64,000 bases of DNA from Schizochytrium sp. TIO01 (taxonomy: Eukaryota > Sar > Bigyra > Thraustochytrida > Thraustochytriidae): the NCBI GenBank assembly GCA_004764695.1, contig SMSO01000036.1:702001-766000 (forward strand), given 5' to 3'. How positions within the stretch are numbered: the first letter of the stretch is position 1; each line of letters opens with the position of its first letter. Below are positions 24,139-36,003 of the stretch, piece by piece. The translations under genes were made by a program, and so were the position numbers. The notes below the pieces were generated by a model. It ran no database searches and was not told the DNA's origin. It saw only the letters and a program-made list of their open reading frames with translations.

Positions 24139-27100
24139 GAAGCCTTGAGACGACTGCTTCTTAGTGGCCGGCCATCTTCCTGTACCCAGGTACTTGGAAA
24201 CCTTCAAGTACTTTGGCCGTTTGAAGGTTTTCTGCGCACTGGATTCCGCTGGTGCAGCCTTTTTGAAGAAATATTTGGCCATGTAGAGGCTGCAAAGAGC
24301 ACGAGGATCAAAAGAGTCCGAGGAAATCAGATGTCATGAAACCTCATTTCGCAGCATTCAGCTGCTCACGCAATAACACTTGAATTTTGAGAGGGAATGA
24401 AGCTGATAGCGTGTTAGGAATCGAGAAAATGGAACAGATTCACTCAAAGACTTCAAGTATCTCTAGAGAATAAGATCTTGAATTAATTTCAAAACCAGCC
24501 TTTGGATCCGTTGTGAAATCAAAGTGGCATAATACCGGCTGCTTGCCACGCATCTTCCTTGCGTTACTTATCCTCTTGCGCATTGCTATACCTTCAATAC
24601 AGATTCTGAGTCTCATGCACGCACCGCACACTGTCATGATGGTAGAATGCACAAAAATAGATAAATCAAGCTTCTGCAATATTAGTAGAAACCATACTTT
24701 TGTAGGATGGTCATATGGACAACGCGCGTGGAGCGAGAGATTCTCGCGGAAACGCAGAGGCTGGAATTGAACACTATTATCTGTGTGCTTTCTGCATTGC
24801 TCGGACAATTCGGCACGCAGGCAGTAGATGAGGCTGCAGCACGAGGAATCTGCGCGCGCTATTCTCTGTTATATATACCTCGTTAACTTAATCCTGATAA
24901 TATTTCTGGCTTTCATCGATGTTTTCAAAGCAAGGAAGGGCTTGGACGTGCGCAGTACTGATATTTATTTGTATGTGCCACATCAATCAGCGAACGAACA
25001 AGTCACCTCACTTAATTCTGACTGGACCTCTCAGTGGTATGCAGCGGCAAAGAGATAATCCGCCATTTTATGCTCTTGACAAGGACACAGGTGGATCAGT
25101 GAGCTCAGATCGAAAAAATGAATGGCTTTCTAGGGGGGGTCGAAGCCAAATGAAGGTGGAGGAAAGCGACTTCTTTGTGAGTCGGCTTGTGTTGCCTGTC
25201 TTTCAATTGAAACGAATTGCTTGCCAGATCCAAGATCGAGTAAGGAGAAAAATGGAAGAACTCGGTGAAAGATACTAGTACCAGTTTAATGGTTAGTGTT
25301 AGTAGTTGGCATACTCCTTTTTTATATCTAGTAAGTTTAAATTATTTTCAGTCCTTCTACCCAACATTCTAGTTTTGTTGCTTTTCAAGTTGAGTAATGA
25401 TTTTGTTTTTGTTTCTCAAGCTAGAAAATAAAAATATTGCCCACAAGCGCTGCTTCGAGATTGCAAAGGACCCATGGGCGAGTAGATCAGAGCAGTCGAA
25501 GAAACCAAACCATGTCAAGGCTCGTATCGCTAAGAATTAATTGAATATAATGCCAAAGACTGAAGCAATTGCCATAGTAAGAAACACCTATATTGATGGG
25601 CTGGTAAGCAGAACAACTGGGTGATCAGAATTGTATTTTACTTTTCGATCCGGCACTTTGGCCTTGGTAGTATATGAGCGTGCGACCGCTACGACCGGGT
25701 CGCATCAATATTCTTGGAAAAGGGGTAACAGGTAGCAGGGAATGCTGGAGGGCTGAGCACATGGAAACAACATCTACGTACCAAATAATAAACTCTTTAT
25801 ATATTGATGGCCAGAGCGGATGACAACATGTTTTTTGAGGCATAATGCGGGTGAGTTGGCAAGAGTCTTCAAGAAACCTATGAAATAGTGCTGATGCTCT
25901 TTATGTAAAGGTTTACCTTTTCGGAGGGTTTCCCTAAGGGTCGATACGCGCTAGTTTGAAGACGTGAGTAGGTCCGAACTAAAAGGCTGAATAACATGGA
26001 GCGTATGCAGCGGGTGGTTATTCACGAAAAGAACCTTGCAGACCCATAGCAGTTATTCAGCCTGTCTGAAAGATACATGAGAGGTAGTTTTCCATCAAGT
26101 TGCTGATGAAGAGCAATAATCCATGTTCCCTTTTTAAATGTGAGATTATGTATGACGTAATCTTTAAAAGTTTACTCCCAGCTTTCCAAACCACCAAATG
26201 CTGAATACTCTGTGTGATATTACAAGTTCGCTCGAGTGAGAAGTTGATTCCTCGTATCCTAACTAGTAATGAATGTCAAAGAATAGCACAATAACATGAG
26301 TTTGAGAATGCTAGAGGGTAGGTAGGTAATAGTACTCACCTAGTGTGCACGGAGCTCAAGGAAATTGAAAGACCTGAAAGACACGTTTATAAAGAAAAGA
26401 ATGTGTAGGTTATACCACAAAATAGGGAAGGGGTCGTAAAACAAAAATGGAAAAAGGAATCAACCCAAGCAATATTACTACGGTGTAAACAAAGGCGTAG
26501 ATCTTTTATTTTGACAAGATGAGGTCTCTAAGCCTGGAGAATCCAAACTTCGAGAGCCAAAGGTGGATATTTCACAGGTCCTACATCTCGCTTCAGTATT
26601 TGAGGAGGGTCTTTCACTCCCGCAGAAATGATGAGTGGGAACCCACAGAATTTCGCCAAAACCATTCAATTAGCTAAGAATAAATAGAATATATATTTCC
26701 ATTGCGTTCTTTCTTTTTCCTCTCATATATTCCAAATTCGATGGCTAAACACTCGACATTTACCAGAAAAAGGAGCCCTGAAATAACGTGCCATCAACCA
26801 CAGCGGCAGAAAAAGCAACTAGAATTATCCTCTTAGGGAACGCTTGCACGTGGCCGGATGGTTTGCAGCCCATCTTCTGAGCGCAGCGAGCCAGGCGTTG
26901 GGTAACCAGAGCAATTAGTTTTTGAGAATGCTGGCAATCGAGCCAAGGCACGTGAGGGGCTGTTAGTGCGGTTGAGTGGAGATTGTATGGAGTTCCTTCA
27001 TCCGCTCTTCATACAACAAACTCACCTCAAGTTACTACTTTTGGGCGTGCGTCAGAATTGTTGAAAGGCAATCTTTGAATTGGTTTCTCCTGAAGCTGGC

Positions 27101-27277
27101 TGTGGGCCATCATGCTGTGGCCGCAAATTTTCTTCCCCCCAACCTTCTTCATTGGCGCTGATTACTCCTCCATAGGACTTCGGCTCATAGAAACTTGAGC
27201 CTGTCTTTCTTGCAAAAGTAATAGCGTGAGAGCGGTCCCGTAGTTTTCGTTGGCAGACTTTAGGAATTGCTTTTCAC

Positions 27278-27303
27278 AAAAAAACAAAAACAAAAACAAA
27301 AAA
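27278..27303. repeat. (AAAAAC)n repeat
   Basis: Four A-rich units with C interruptions. Confidence 0.7.
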
Positions 27304-28330
27304 GGGAAAACCATGGGCAAGTACTGAAGAGTGGTGCACACCCTCACAAACCATGTACTTTGTCTTGCGCGCGCATGCTTCAAGCGCACTTTCTCCCTCC
27401 AGACTTTCGTCAGACCTTTTCTCTCGACTGGTAAGTTTAGCGAAAACTAACTTTGAAATAGAGTAGGTAGGGCCTTACAACCATAACTGCTGACGACACA
27501 ACTGCTTCCTTTCCGCAAATTGCAAGAAATCCTCCATTAACCACTGCATTTGCAAGCCTAGTCTTTAGAAGCGGCGATTTCTTTTGCGTGTGTTTACTTT
27601 TAGTTTTTCACTTGCTCACTTCATTTTCCTTTTTCCGTGCCAGCTTCAACTCCTCCTGTATTTTAACAAATAGCTCAGTTCGGGTAACTTTGCAAGCTCT
27701 CTCAAGAACAGCACTCCTTATTCAAAACGTCTCCTGAAAGACGCGATGATGAAAGACCCTCACGCTCGTTTGCCCACCAGCTGATCTCCATCGATTCGGA
27801 TTTTGAGACGTCTTGCTTCTCGATCCTTGAGTCATCTGGCTCGAGCCACCGTCGCGCACCGGCCCCAATTCAACTTCAAGGCTGAGCTCAAAATTTCCGC
27901 TTGGAATGGTACGGTTGTATTGGTTTGCGACGATTCGAAGCCTATCGTGGTGGGAATTAATTCAGGCCGACCCTCCGCCAAGTTGTTGTGGTCTGGACGC
28001 TTTGAGGGTTTCCGCCGCTTGAAGTTCCTGGCGAAATGCTTTTTCATCGCCACCCACAGAAGTAGCTCCCTGGCCAAGAAGATGGTGAATCTGACTACTC
28101 TTCTTTCAAGTACGTGGAGACCTCGCTACGCTACGCAAAGTACCTCCGGCCTTCGTTGATAGCTTGCACAAGTTCCTAGGCACTACTCTCCGCCGCAAAC
28201 GTTTCACCCGGAAAAGGTAGTCAAGCATTATATGGCTTTGTTCAGGCTATCTGGGCCTCATCAGACGATTTTACGTTTTTGAGATGCTGAACAGACTTCG
28301 CGGAAAGACGCATTTCTTTCTAGAACCTCT

Positions 28331-28353
28331 AGGTAGGTACGGTACCTACCTAC
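28331..28353. repeat. Near-perfect palindrome AGGTAGGTAC/GTACCTACCT
   Basis: Two 10-base arms, AGGTAGGTAC and GTACCTACCT, are exact reverse complements separated by one G. They contain the GGTACC core that recurs through the desert. Confidence 0.8.
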
Positions 28354-31210
28354 TGATGAGAGATAATGATGCAGCCCTCAGTCTACCAAACACCATAGGG
28401 TAGTAGCTCGTGTCCGTAAGATATCGTGCTTCACTAGGACAATGGTATTTTCTAAAGCTATTGTGTGCGGTGGTGCTTTTTATAACACAACTTTTGCTGT
28501 CTAATTAGGTATCCATACATATGTTTTGACATTGAGATAAATTAAAGCTGTCGATGAGTTTTTAATTTTGTTGTTTGGGTTGCTTGTCGTTTTTTTTTTC
28601 TTTTTTTTTGTTTACCTTTTTTTTTTTTTCACTTTCACGTTTCTTTATAAAGAAACAGTTCGTTTTCTCAAAGTCTTCCAGTAAAGAAGAAAAGGAAAGA
28701 TAAGAAAAACTATTTTTAACACTTTTAAATTAAAATATATATGCGCCCATATACTCCCTTTTTAAAACAAATAAATAAATAATAAAGAGTGGAGGTAGTA
28801 CATACATAAGTACCTACTTATGATTTAAAAGGTTAAAATATAAAGATCATAGCATGTTTCAATCAGGGACCCAAACGAAAGACTATAGAACCATAATGAT
28901 GGGCTGACGTCTTGATCAAGAAAACTAAGACTAAATTCTTAAATAGTGGCTCTATAAATTCTTTTCACAAGACTATGGTTGTGTGATATGAGATTTTAGT
29001 TGTGACCTGTCCCATTCCCCCTTTTTTTCAATTTTCTGTATTATTACTTTTCAAATTTAATCAAGCCAGTGGTTGAACTTGCGCATCTTGTCCACGAAGT
29101 TCTACGCCTATTAAGAACGGCTCAAGCTCTGTGGTACCTGCCGTCCGTATTGCTTTTGCGAAAAAGTAGACATCTTCCATGTTGAACTTGTTCATTCAGC
29201 ATTTGGAGCGTTTGTTGGTTATGCTTTTGCCATCCAAACCAAAACAAATGTCGCATCCGTCCTGTTTAGGTCTCTCCATGGAAGAGCTCCATTACTATAT
29301 GAATGAGTGGCTGTAATATTAACGACAGAGGAGATCTTTAAACTGTCAAGACTGGGTAATCTAACCTTCATGCCAGACCGGGTTCAGCCGCTGCTTTTAT
29401 TTGTTTTTGTCTTTTTATCAACCTTCTCTAAAGCTTGATGGGCCAGGCTCAGATTAGCTCATGATTTGCTACGCTTTTCAGATTAAAAGTAGTAGTTTGG
29501 ATGCCTTTATACCCTAGTATTCAACAACAACCCTACCTTTACGTGCTCCGATGAATGCAAGTAACTACCACAGAAATGTTTCTTCTTTACTTTAAAGCTC
29601 CTTCTAGCTCAATAAGTTGATGACATTATATTGTCGAGGTGAACGTGTCGGTTAGTTTGGACTTGGGCAGTTTTCGATAAAAACAACCAGCACAACAGGA
29701 AAATACAACATAACCCAGCCGATTAGTTCATGCAGCTCCTCTTATTCTGATGCGGCTCGTTTGCAATTTTGTACTGGGTACAGTCGTGCCCCACGATATT
29801 GTTTCGTATTTCTCTAAGATAATCCTCACCAAGGCATTGTAGCTTCTTTTTAAGGGGATCTTGATTTAGCTTTTAAGGACGGAATAAAGCATGAAATTTC
29901 CTCGTTCAAACTGACTTGACTTGAAAATAACGCCATAGAATTTAAAGAGGCGCAAGCATTTGCCTTTTTGGATTGCCTTAAGTACTCATCATACGTGAAA
30001 GAATGATTTAACATTCACAATTTGACAATTGACATTTTTAAAGTTTTTCTACAAGACCTAAAAATACTCTGGGCTGGCAAGAGACTCTACTACAGGAAGT
30101 GAATGCTGTTCTCAAGGTCTTTCACAAGGTCTTTCACATTTTAATAAAACTGTTTGTTTAGTTGATGTTCGACAAGCTGGTGAATCTTTAGGCAATGCAC
30201 TAGGTGGCAGGGGTGCGTAAGTTCTTTGAAGAAGTTTCGGCAAAGAAAACTCGCTGAGTTAATCAGGCTAAGGTGCTCAACGTACTACTTAGCCAAAATG
30301 TGTCCAATTTCGGTTGTTAAAAGCGAGCTTTAATTATTTGTTTGTTCAATCACTACGAAGGTATATTTATGTAAAGGCTTGGTCACAGCATTCTCCAGGC
30401 TTTAGACAAAGAACAACAATCCCGCGTCTTCTATGGCTTGGAAAATTGTGTCAAGAGAGGTCTACGAAGAAAGTTTTTCCTTCTTCTTGGTCTATTATTT
30501 TATATTCTTTGAGCTAGGCAAGGCCTCACAAAGACTATCATGATACTGGTGAATTGGTATTGAGCAATTTCTTGAACCTTGAATGTTGAGATTATTTCAT
30601 TTTATTTTCTGATGAGGTGGAAATATTAAACCGCATTCCTACCTACGACTTTAGCTAAATTTCATAAATACACTCTAGAAGCCGCATGGGAAATAATAAT
30701 AAACACAGAAATTAGCCTACTTTTGTAAAACATTCACGAGGAGCTCTATCAGTATATTTGCATGTGGATTATGAAATCTTTACTTTTAAAGGACGCTTGA
30801 ATTTTGAAAAAGGCCCCTGAGATAACCTAGCATCTATGCTTCAATGCTACTGACGTATCATTGACAAGAACCACCTAAAGGCTTCTAAGATTAAAATGAT
30901 AAGAACGAGTTATCGTCCACCTCTCTTGCTTTGTTGATAAAAATCCTACTATACAATATACTTCTTAGTTAGCATACTTTTATACATATTATAAATGTAC
31001 ACGACGAACCACATTAACAAAGGTTTCTTCAGGGATCCTGAAACTTGTGCTACGCGAACCTTTCTACTGGCTGGTTAAAAGCCGAGCTCGAACAGGAAAT
31101 CTGAATATTATCTAGCACGTCCCCCCTCTCACCCACTCATGCAGACTGGCTTAGGCCTTCCTCGCTTCTGAGCTGTACAGCCATAACACAACATAAAGAC
31201 GCCGGAAAAC

Positions 31211-34200
31211 ATGCTTAGACACGACGATCAACATGGGGAAACGCGGTGGTCATCGCCCACGCCCTCCATGAAAGAGTACTTTCGACCACAAGACTCTAAC
31301 GGAGTAAAGTGGCTGCAGCCAGGTCTTGACAGAATCCGCTCAAATGACCGACGTGCTCAGGAGAAACACTGGCGAGGCCGGAGCCGATTCTTTGAAGCAG
31401 AAGCGAGCCACGCCGCGAGCTTGCCTCCTCGTAGCGCGTGGAAACCCTTAAACTGTTGTGTCCCATTGGAGCTCTTGCTTGAAAACTATAACGTCAAAGT
31501 ACAGCAAGGCCGTCTGCAGCGAGGTATGCTTCTTCATGTGGTCTGGCTTGTGGTTCTCATTACTTTTTTCTTTGCGACCATGGGCGGCAAAGCATCAGCA
31601 CTCATGTTTACAGGATATCAACTCCTTGCGAGCATCGACGCCTCAACATTTGTAACACGATCTTATTTTCGTTTGGGATCATCACAGGAGAGCGATGAGT
31701 TTTTCTCCGCAGAGGAAATTAGCCTTGCGAATTTGCGCCGAATGCAAGATTCAAATGATGATTCCTCTACATCCTCAGAGTGCGACCTTATTGTTTTGTT
31801 ATCAGAGAATGAACTTATCTACAATTATTCGCAGAGAGTTCGTCCATTTGAAACAAATAATTTCCAGGAATATCTTGCGTACTATGCAAATATTCTCGCG
31901 CTTCGTGCATGCCAGCCAAACTCGTCCTCCGGAGTATGTGCATCGAAGTCGTTCCAGAAGCAGCAAAGAAGCACTGTTTTTGAAGGGTCTGAGGCAAGCT
32001 CTTCCTCTTCTTCTTGCCTTGCAGACCCTGCAATGTCAACGCTTGCATTCCCAGATATAAATTTAGTATGTTCTTCTGTTGAACTGGCACCATGGTCAGA
32101 CCTATTCTGCTTCCCTGGCTTTCAGGGTGACATCCAAGAAAGATCAGATGTTCTCAATACCCTGTGGCGAACAGGAGCGTTGTCATCGCCACTTGCAGAC
32201 AATATCACTCTTCATGAAACTCTCGACTCATGTCTCGCTGTGCCATTCGGGGCGCAATCCGGATGTTTTTTAGATATGCATGAATGGCGTAGTTTCTCCT
32301 TAAATACTGCGTTATCAGATGATGACTTTGCTCAACGCATCCAAGGTATCAACTTTACATTACAATTTCAGCATGTGACAGAAACTACGGTAGATCCTCT
32401 CACCTATAAATACACATGGGCTGATCTTAATACGAAAAGTCTAACAACAGCACTCTCTATCGGAAACGTACCACTGACCTCAATGGCAGCTATGCGAATA
32501 TCGTTTCAAGGGAGCCTCACAGGCGCAGTAACAGCCTCGCAACAGGTACTTGTTTATGCTAATCTTAAAATCGCCAAGCCAGATGGAGGTTTGACAGTTG
32601 GTGGTATCATCATGTGTGTAATTGTAGCCCTTGTTGTGACATATATAGCTGTAGATCTTTTTCTACCCCTGGCACTCATCACATGTGCGAGACAAGGGAC
32701 CCGTTCAACACGGTTGAGCCATTACTTTAAGTACTCGTCCCTTTGGAATCTCATGGATCTCGTTCTCCTAATGCTTTATTGCTTCCTTTTAGCCCATATG
32801 GCGCAACATGGTCTTGATACGAGTCATCTATACCCAAACAATATCAATGACGGTTCAACTTGTGCACATGAAAGTTATATTATCAAAATCAACCGAACAA
32901 AGCAAATTGTAGGCCTACTTCTTTTGGCAACCTTTATTCGACTCATGAAGTATATCTCTCTCGTCCCGGCACTCAATATGACATGGCGCGCAATTGTTAA
33001 GGGTTTCTATTACTATTTACCAGCACTTTTGATTTTAGTTGCACTCTGGCTTGTATTTGCCTTTGCAAATCTTATCACGTTGCATAATCACTATGCACAA
33101 TTCAGCAACTATTACGAGGCCCTCCTTTCTGTCATCATCATGCATGTCGATGCAGGAAGCTCTGCCTGGGCATCCCTCATGCACCCTCAGCAGCTTTCCG
33201 GAATGCCATTGGATGTGGCTTCTGATACGGAAGTTCATTTCTTCACCATTTTGTGGATCTTCGAATTTTTTGTTGTCTTTCCATTCACGGCCCTTTCAAT
33301 TTCTGCATTTTATCATGCCATTGTATCAGTAACTGTCGATCACCATCAGAAAAATGAGCAAGCTCGCGCTGACTTCCGTGCCTCGAGGGCTCAAGCTGTG
33401 CTAACCCAACTATATGAAACAAATAATCATGCAATGCTCACATCTCTCAGAGCTGGATCTGGTCATTTCCACCAAAGCCAGCATACCCTGAGTTCTCCAG
33501 AAATTCAGCCTCTGAACCCGTCAACATCTGTACCACCAGGTACACCAGGCCAATCACGGTACCGCGCCGAGGAGGAGGAAGAATACTCTACACGGCTAAA
33601 TAATATCCTTGATACCTATGCGGGGGAAGCTCTACTATCCTCAGAGACACTTGGCAGGCATAATCACGCCAAACCCAAAAGTAAAGGTGCGTTTCATTTT
33701 AATTACCGAAAAACTTGCGCTGCGCTTCACAGAAACATGAGCAAATGTTTTCTGCGCACTAAGCTGTGTTTCCTTAAATCAGAGGCTGCTATCAAAGCAA
33801 CTGCAGACCTTCGAAGACTCCAGAGAAGCCACATTTCGCACAAAGATGCCCTCTACAGGTTGCAAATTTATGCGGCCAGCGCTGAGAATCAGCATAGCGT
33901 GTTCATCAGCTACAATGAAATCGCTGCAGTCATCTCGACTCGTGCCAACGGCAAGCGTAGCTCAGTAACAGAAGACTTGGTCCTTGGAATCATGGATCTT
34001 GTCGGCGCCGGAAATGTGTACTATGAAAACGTAAGGCATCGCCACGAAGGTCGTCGTTATTACCATTTAGTTTCAGGTGGGAACGGTAATAAGCCTTCTG
34101 CGACGGACATTGCTGCTGCAGAGGGCCGTCGCCGGCGTATTACGATCGCTCAATGGCAAGAAGCTTCGTCTGATGCCGTGGATATTCGTGCAATGACCGA

Positions 34201-34342
34201 GAGAATTCATAAACTAGAAGACACTAGTACGATCGCTCTTGGCATCCTAACTCATGATGTACAAACCATTCGAGACCAACAGCATCGCATGCTCAGTAGT
34301 CTTATGAAAATGCGTCACAGCCTCGACAGCATTTCTTCATAA
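31211..34342 (+). CDS. Polycystin-2-like (PKD2/TRPP) cation channel
   Basis: The 1,043-residue product has the layout of the polycystin/TRPP group of cation channels. A basic cytoplasmic N-terminus (1-104) is followed by a first membrane helix (about 105-124). A long loop of about 340 residues with several N-x-S/T sites fits the extracytoplasmic polycystin domain. Five hydrophobic segments follow at about 463-485, 511-532, 565-590, 597-625 and 673-705. The pore-loop candidate is about 630-655, with YYEALLSVIIMHVD just before the last helix, as in PKD2. The C-terminal tail (705-1,043) is hydrophilic and ends in a probable coiled coil (about 990-1,035). The family conducts cations, often Ca2+, in ciliary, ER or plasma membranes. 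Which membrane and ions apply here is not shown. The gene is one exon and starts at the first in-frame ATG. A mucolipin relative is the main alternative. Confidence 0.8.
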   Translation: MLRHDDQHGETRWSSPTPSMKEYFRPQDSNGVKWLQPGLDRIRSNDRRAQEKHWRGRSRFFEAEASHAASLPPRSAWKPLNCCVPLELLLENYNVKVQQGRLQRGMLLHVVWLVVLITFFFATMGGKASALMFTGYQLLASIDASTFVTRSYFRLGSSQESDEFFSAEEISLANLRRMQDSNDDSSTSSECDLIVLLSENELIYNYSQRVRPFETNNFQEYLAYYANILALRACQPNSSSGVCASKSFQKQQRSTVFEGSEASSSSSSCLADPAMSTLAFPDINLVCSSVELAPWSDLFCFPGFQGDIQERSDVLNTLWRTGALSSPLADNITLHETLDSCLAVPFGAQSGCFLDMHEWRSFSLNTALSDDDFAQRIQGINFTLQFQHVTETTVDPLTYKYTWADLNTKSLTTALSIGNVPLTSMAAMRISFQGSLTGAVTASQQVLVYANLKIAKPDGGLTVGGIIMCVIVALVVTYIAVDLFLPLALITCARQGTRSTRLSHYFKYSSLWNLMDLVLLMLYCFLLAHMAQHGLDTSHLYPNNINDGSTCAHESYIIKINRTKQIVGLLLLATFIRLMKYISLVPALNMTWRAIVKGFYYYLPALLILVALWLVFAFANLITLHNHYAQFSNYYEALLSVIIMHVDAGSSAWASLMHPQQLSGMPLDVASDTEVHFFTILWIFEFFVVFPFTALSISAFYHAIVSVTVDHHQKNEQARADFRASRAQAVLTQLYETNNHAMLTSLRAGSGHFHQSQHTLSSPEIQPLNPSTSVPPGTPGQSRYRAEEEEEYSTRLNNILDTYAGEALLSSETLGRHNHAKPKSKGAFHFNYRKTCAALHRNMSKCFLRTKLCFLKSEAAIKATADLRRLQRSHISHKDALYRLQIYAASAENQHSVFISYNEIAAVISTRANGKRSSVTEDLVLGIMDLVGAGNVYYENVRHRHEGRRYYHLVSGGNGNKPSATDIAAAEGRRRRITIAQWQEASSDAVDIRAMTERIHKLEDTSTIALGILTHDVQTIRDQQHRMLSSLMKMRHSLDSISS

Positions 34343-35547
34343 GCAACAAATACTCATCATGGAGTCATTTTTCTCCATGCCTTCATGAAGATAGTGCATA
34401 TAGCCTACAACATCTAAACATGTGTGTAATTTATTTGATAATGATTTGCGAAAAATTAAATTTTGAACTTATGAGAGTTACAGAACTCATTGATGAGTAG
34501 ATACGGGGTAAAATCTTCTACTAAGGAAACAAAGTCTTCAAAGAAATAGACGCATTAAGAACGGATGGCTCGAGGATGACGGATTATGTTATTTCGTTCT
34601 GATCTCACCCTATAACGTTTCTGGAACAGAGACCCAAGGTAAACTAATTGTATTCTCTATACTGTCTACAATTTAGGGGGAGAAAATTAAACATCATACA
34701 GCTTGGAGTTTATATTTTGCTAGAAGAAGAAAAGAAGAAAAATACTCTTGGCTATAGCACAAGAGTAAGAGTTGACATACAAGTTTCCGGATGAGTTAAT
34801 CAAGAATAAGAAATTAAGAACAGATAGATCGCCAGAAGTGAAAACAAATCTTTTACTACGTTTGATTAGAGCACGAGATCAGGATCAACGAAACTAAGCA
34901 CCGCAGCAAGGACTTGTCCTCACCCCTTGAGTGGCGAGAATAGACCTGCGCGACGGAATTTGCGGGGCCCCGGCAAAAGCTGGGCGCCGATGGTTCGAGC
35001 AAACCAGCGAACAAAAAGAGCAAAGGAGAAGAGTCCTTTTGTTCCCTAGAATGCAGAGCCCCCGACGGCCACTCTTGCGCGACGGCGTGTCGGCTCGGAC
35101 CCCAAGAAGCCCGACACTTGATAAAACGAGCAGACTACAATGATACCGCTCTCGAGGAGAACGAGCCTCGCGCAGACTCTTCGAGAGCACCATCACTGCA
35201 GCCTGAACCCTTCAATACCCTCCGATTATAGTGAGCACCTCCAGGTCCACGCTGCCCTAAATTGCCTCTATGAGATTAGTTTGGCCACCTCATTCTATCA
35301 TCCATCATTCAGGCTAGCTGTTCTCCCTGTGCCCTAGAGCACAAGGGATTACTGGCATGTCTGTCTTGTAGAGGATACAATAAGATAATCTCCCCAACCC
35401 CATAAAGCAAACACTCAGACACTCATAAGGTCTCTCCAGTCGTTCTCATCAACATCACCAAACAGCGAACGAAATCGCCGAATTGACAAAGTGGCGAAGA
35501 AGACTGTAGAAATACATGAGGCTCCGAGAGTCGTAAAAAGAGGCAAC
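34343..35547. other. Intergenic region with a GC-rich island
   Basis: Between the convergent channel and RPS14 genes. 34,343-34,880 is AT-rich and presumably holds the channel 3' end. A GC-rich island at about 34,890-35,235 is open in several frames on both strands. The plus frame 34,944-35,231 has 95 sense codons after a TAG, with no ATG; it contains two Cys pairs (CSLEC, CATAC) and an acidic tail. I recognise no family, and with several frames open at once coding is not established. 35,236-35,547 shows nothing further. Confidence 0.5.
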
Positions 35548-36003
35548 TTAGAGACGGCGACCGCGCTTACCACCCTTACGGCGGGTGCTATCGTGGGGGA
35601 TGGGGGTGACATCCTCAATGCGGCCGATGGTCATGCCAGCACGGGCAAGAGCACGCATGGCGGACTGGGCACCGGGTCCGGGGGTCTTGGTCTTGGAGCC
35701 ACCGGTGGCACGGAGCTTGATGTGGAGGGCGGTGACGCCGAGGTCCTTAAGACGGGCGGCAACGTCCTGGGCGGCAAGCATGGCAGCGTAGGGGGAAGAC
35801 TCATCGCGATCAGCCTTGACCTTCATACCACCGGTGACGCGGACGAGGGTCTCGCGGCCGGAGATATCAGTGACATGGACGAAGGTGTCGTTGAAGGAGG
35901 CGAAGATGTGGGCCACGGCAAAGAGGTGCTCGTTCTCACGGCGGTTGGGGCCGAGGGTCGTCTTCTCCTCGACGGCGGCGCCCTTCTTCTTGATGCTGGC
36001 CAT
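35548..36003 (-). CDS. RPS14: Small ribosomal subunit protein uS11 (RPS14)
   Basis: A 151-residue protein of the exact usual length for eukaryotic RPS14/uS11, a component of the 40S platform that contacts the 3' end of 18S rRNA and helps late 40S maturation. Diagnostic stretches are visible: [16 protein letters not shown] near residue 35, [18 protein letters not shown] in the middle, [18 protein letters not shown] near 100, and the basic C-terminus [15 protein letters not shown]. The frame is open upstream to 36,120, but the ATG at 36,003 gives the family start (MASIKKKG), so the 39 upstream codons are taken as leader. Third codon positions are strongly G/C, unlike the neighbouring genes, as expected for a highly expressed ribosomal gene. 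It is transcribed divergently from CFAP251. Confidence 0.97.
   Translation of the reverse strand: MASIKKKGAAVEEKTTLGPNRRENEHLFAVAHIFASFNDTFVHVTDISGRETLVRVTGGMKVKADRDESSPYAAMLAAQDVAARLKDLGVTALHIKLRATGGSKTKTPGPGAQSAMRALARAGMTIGRIEDVTPIPHDSTRRKGGKRGRRL

Noticed and set aside
23177-25702. 15-base exact repeat GCTACGACCGGGTCG at 23,177 and 25,688
   Set aside because: One shared 15-mer in 30 kb is near chance expectation and the flanks do not match.
34903-35000. Possible tRNA or 5S rRNA (TAAGCACCGCAGC, GGTTCGAGC)
   Set aside because: No acceptor or T-stem pairing can be drawn, and the remaining 5S blocks are absent.
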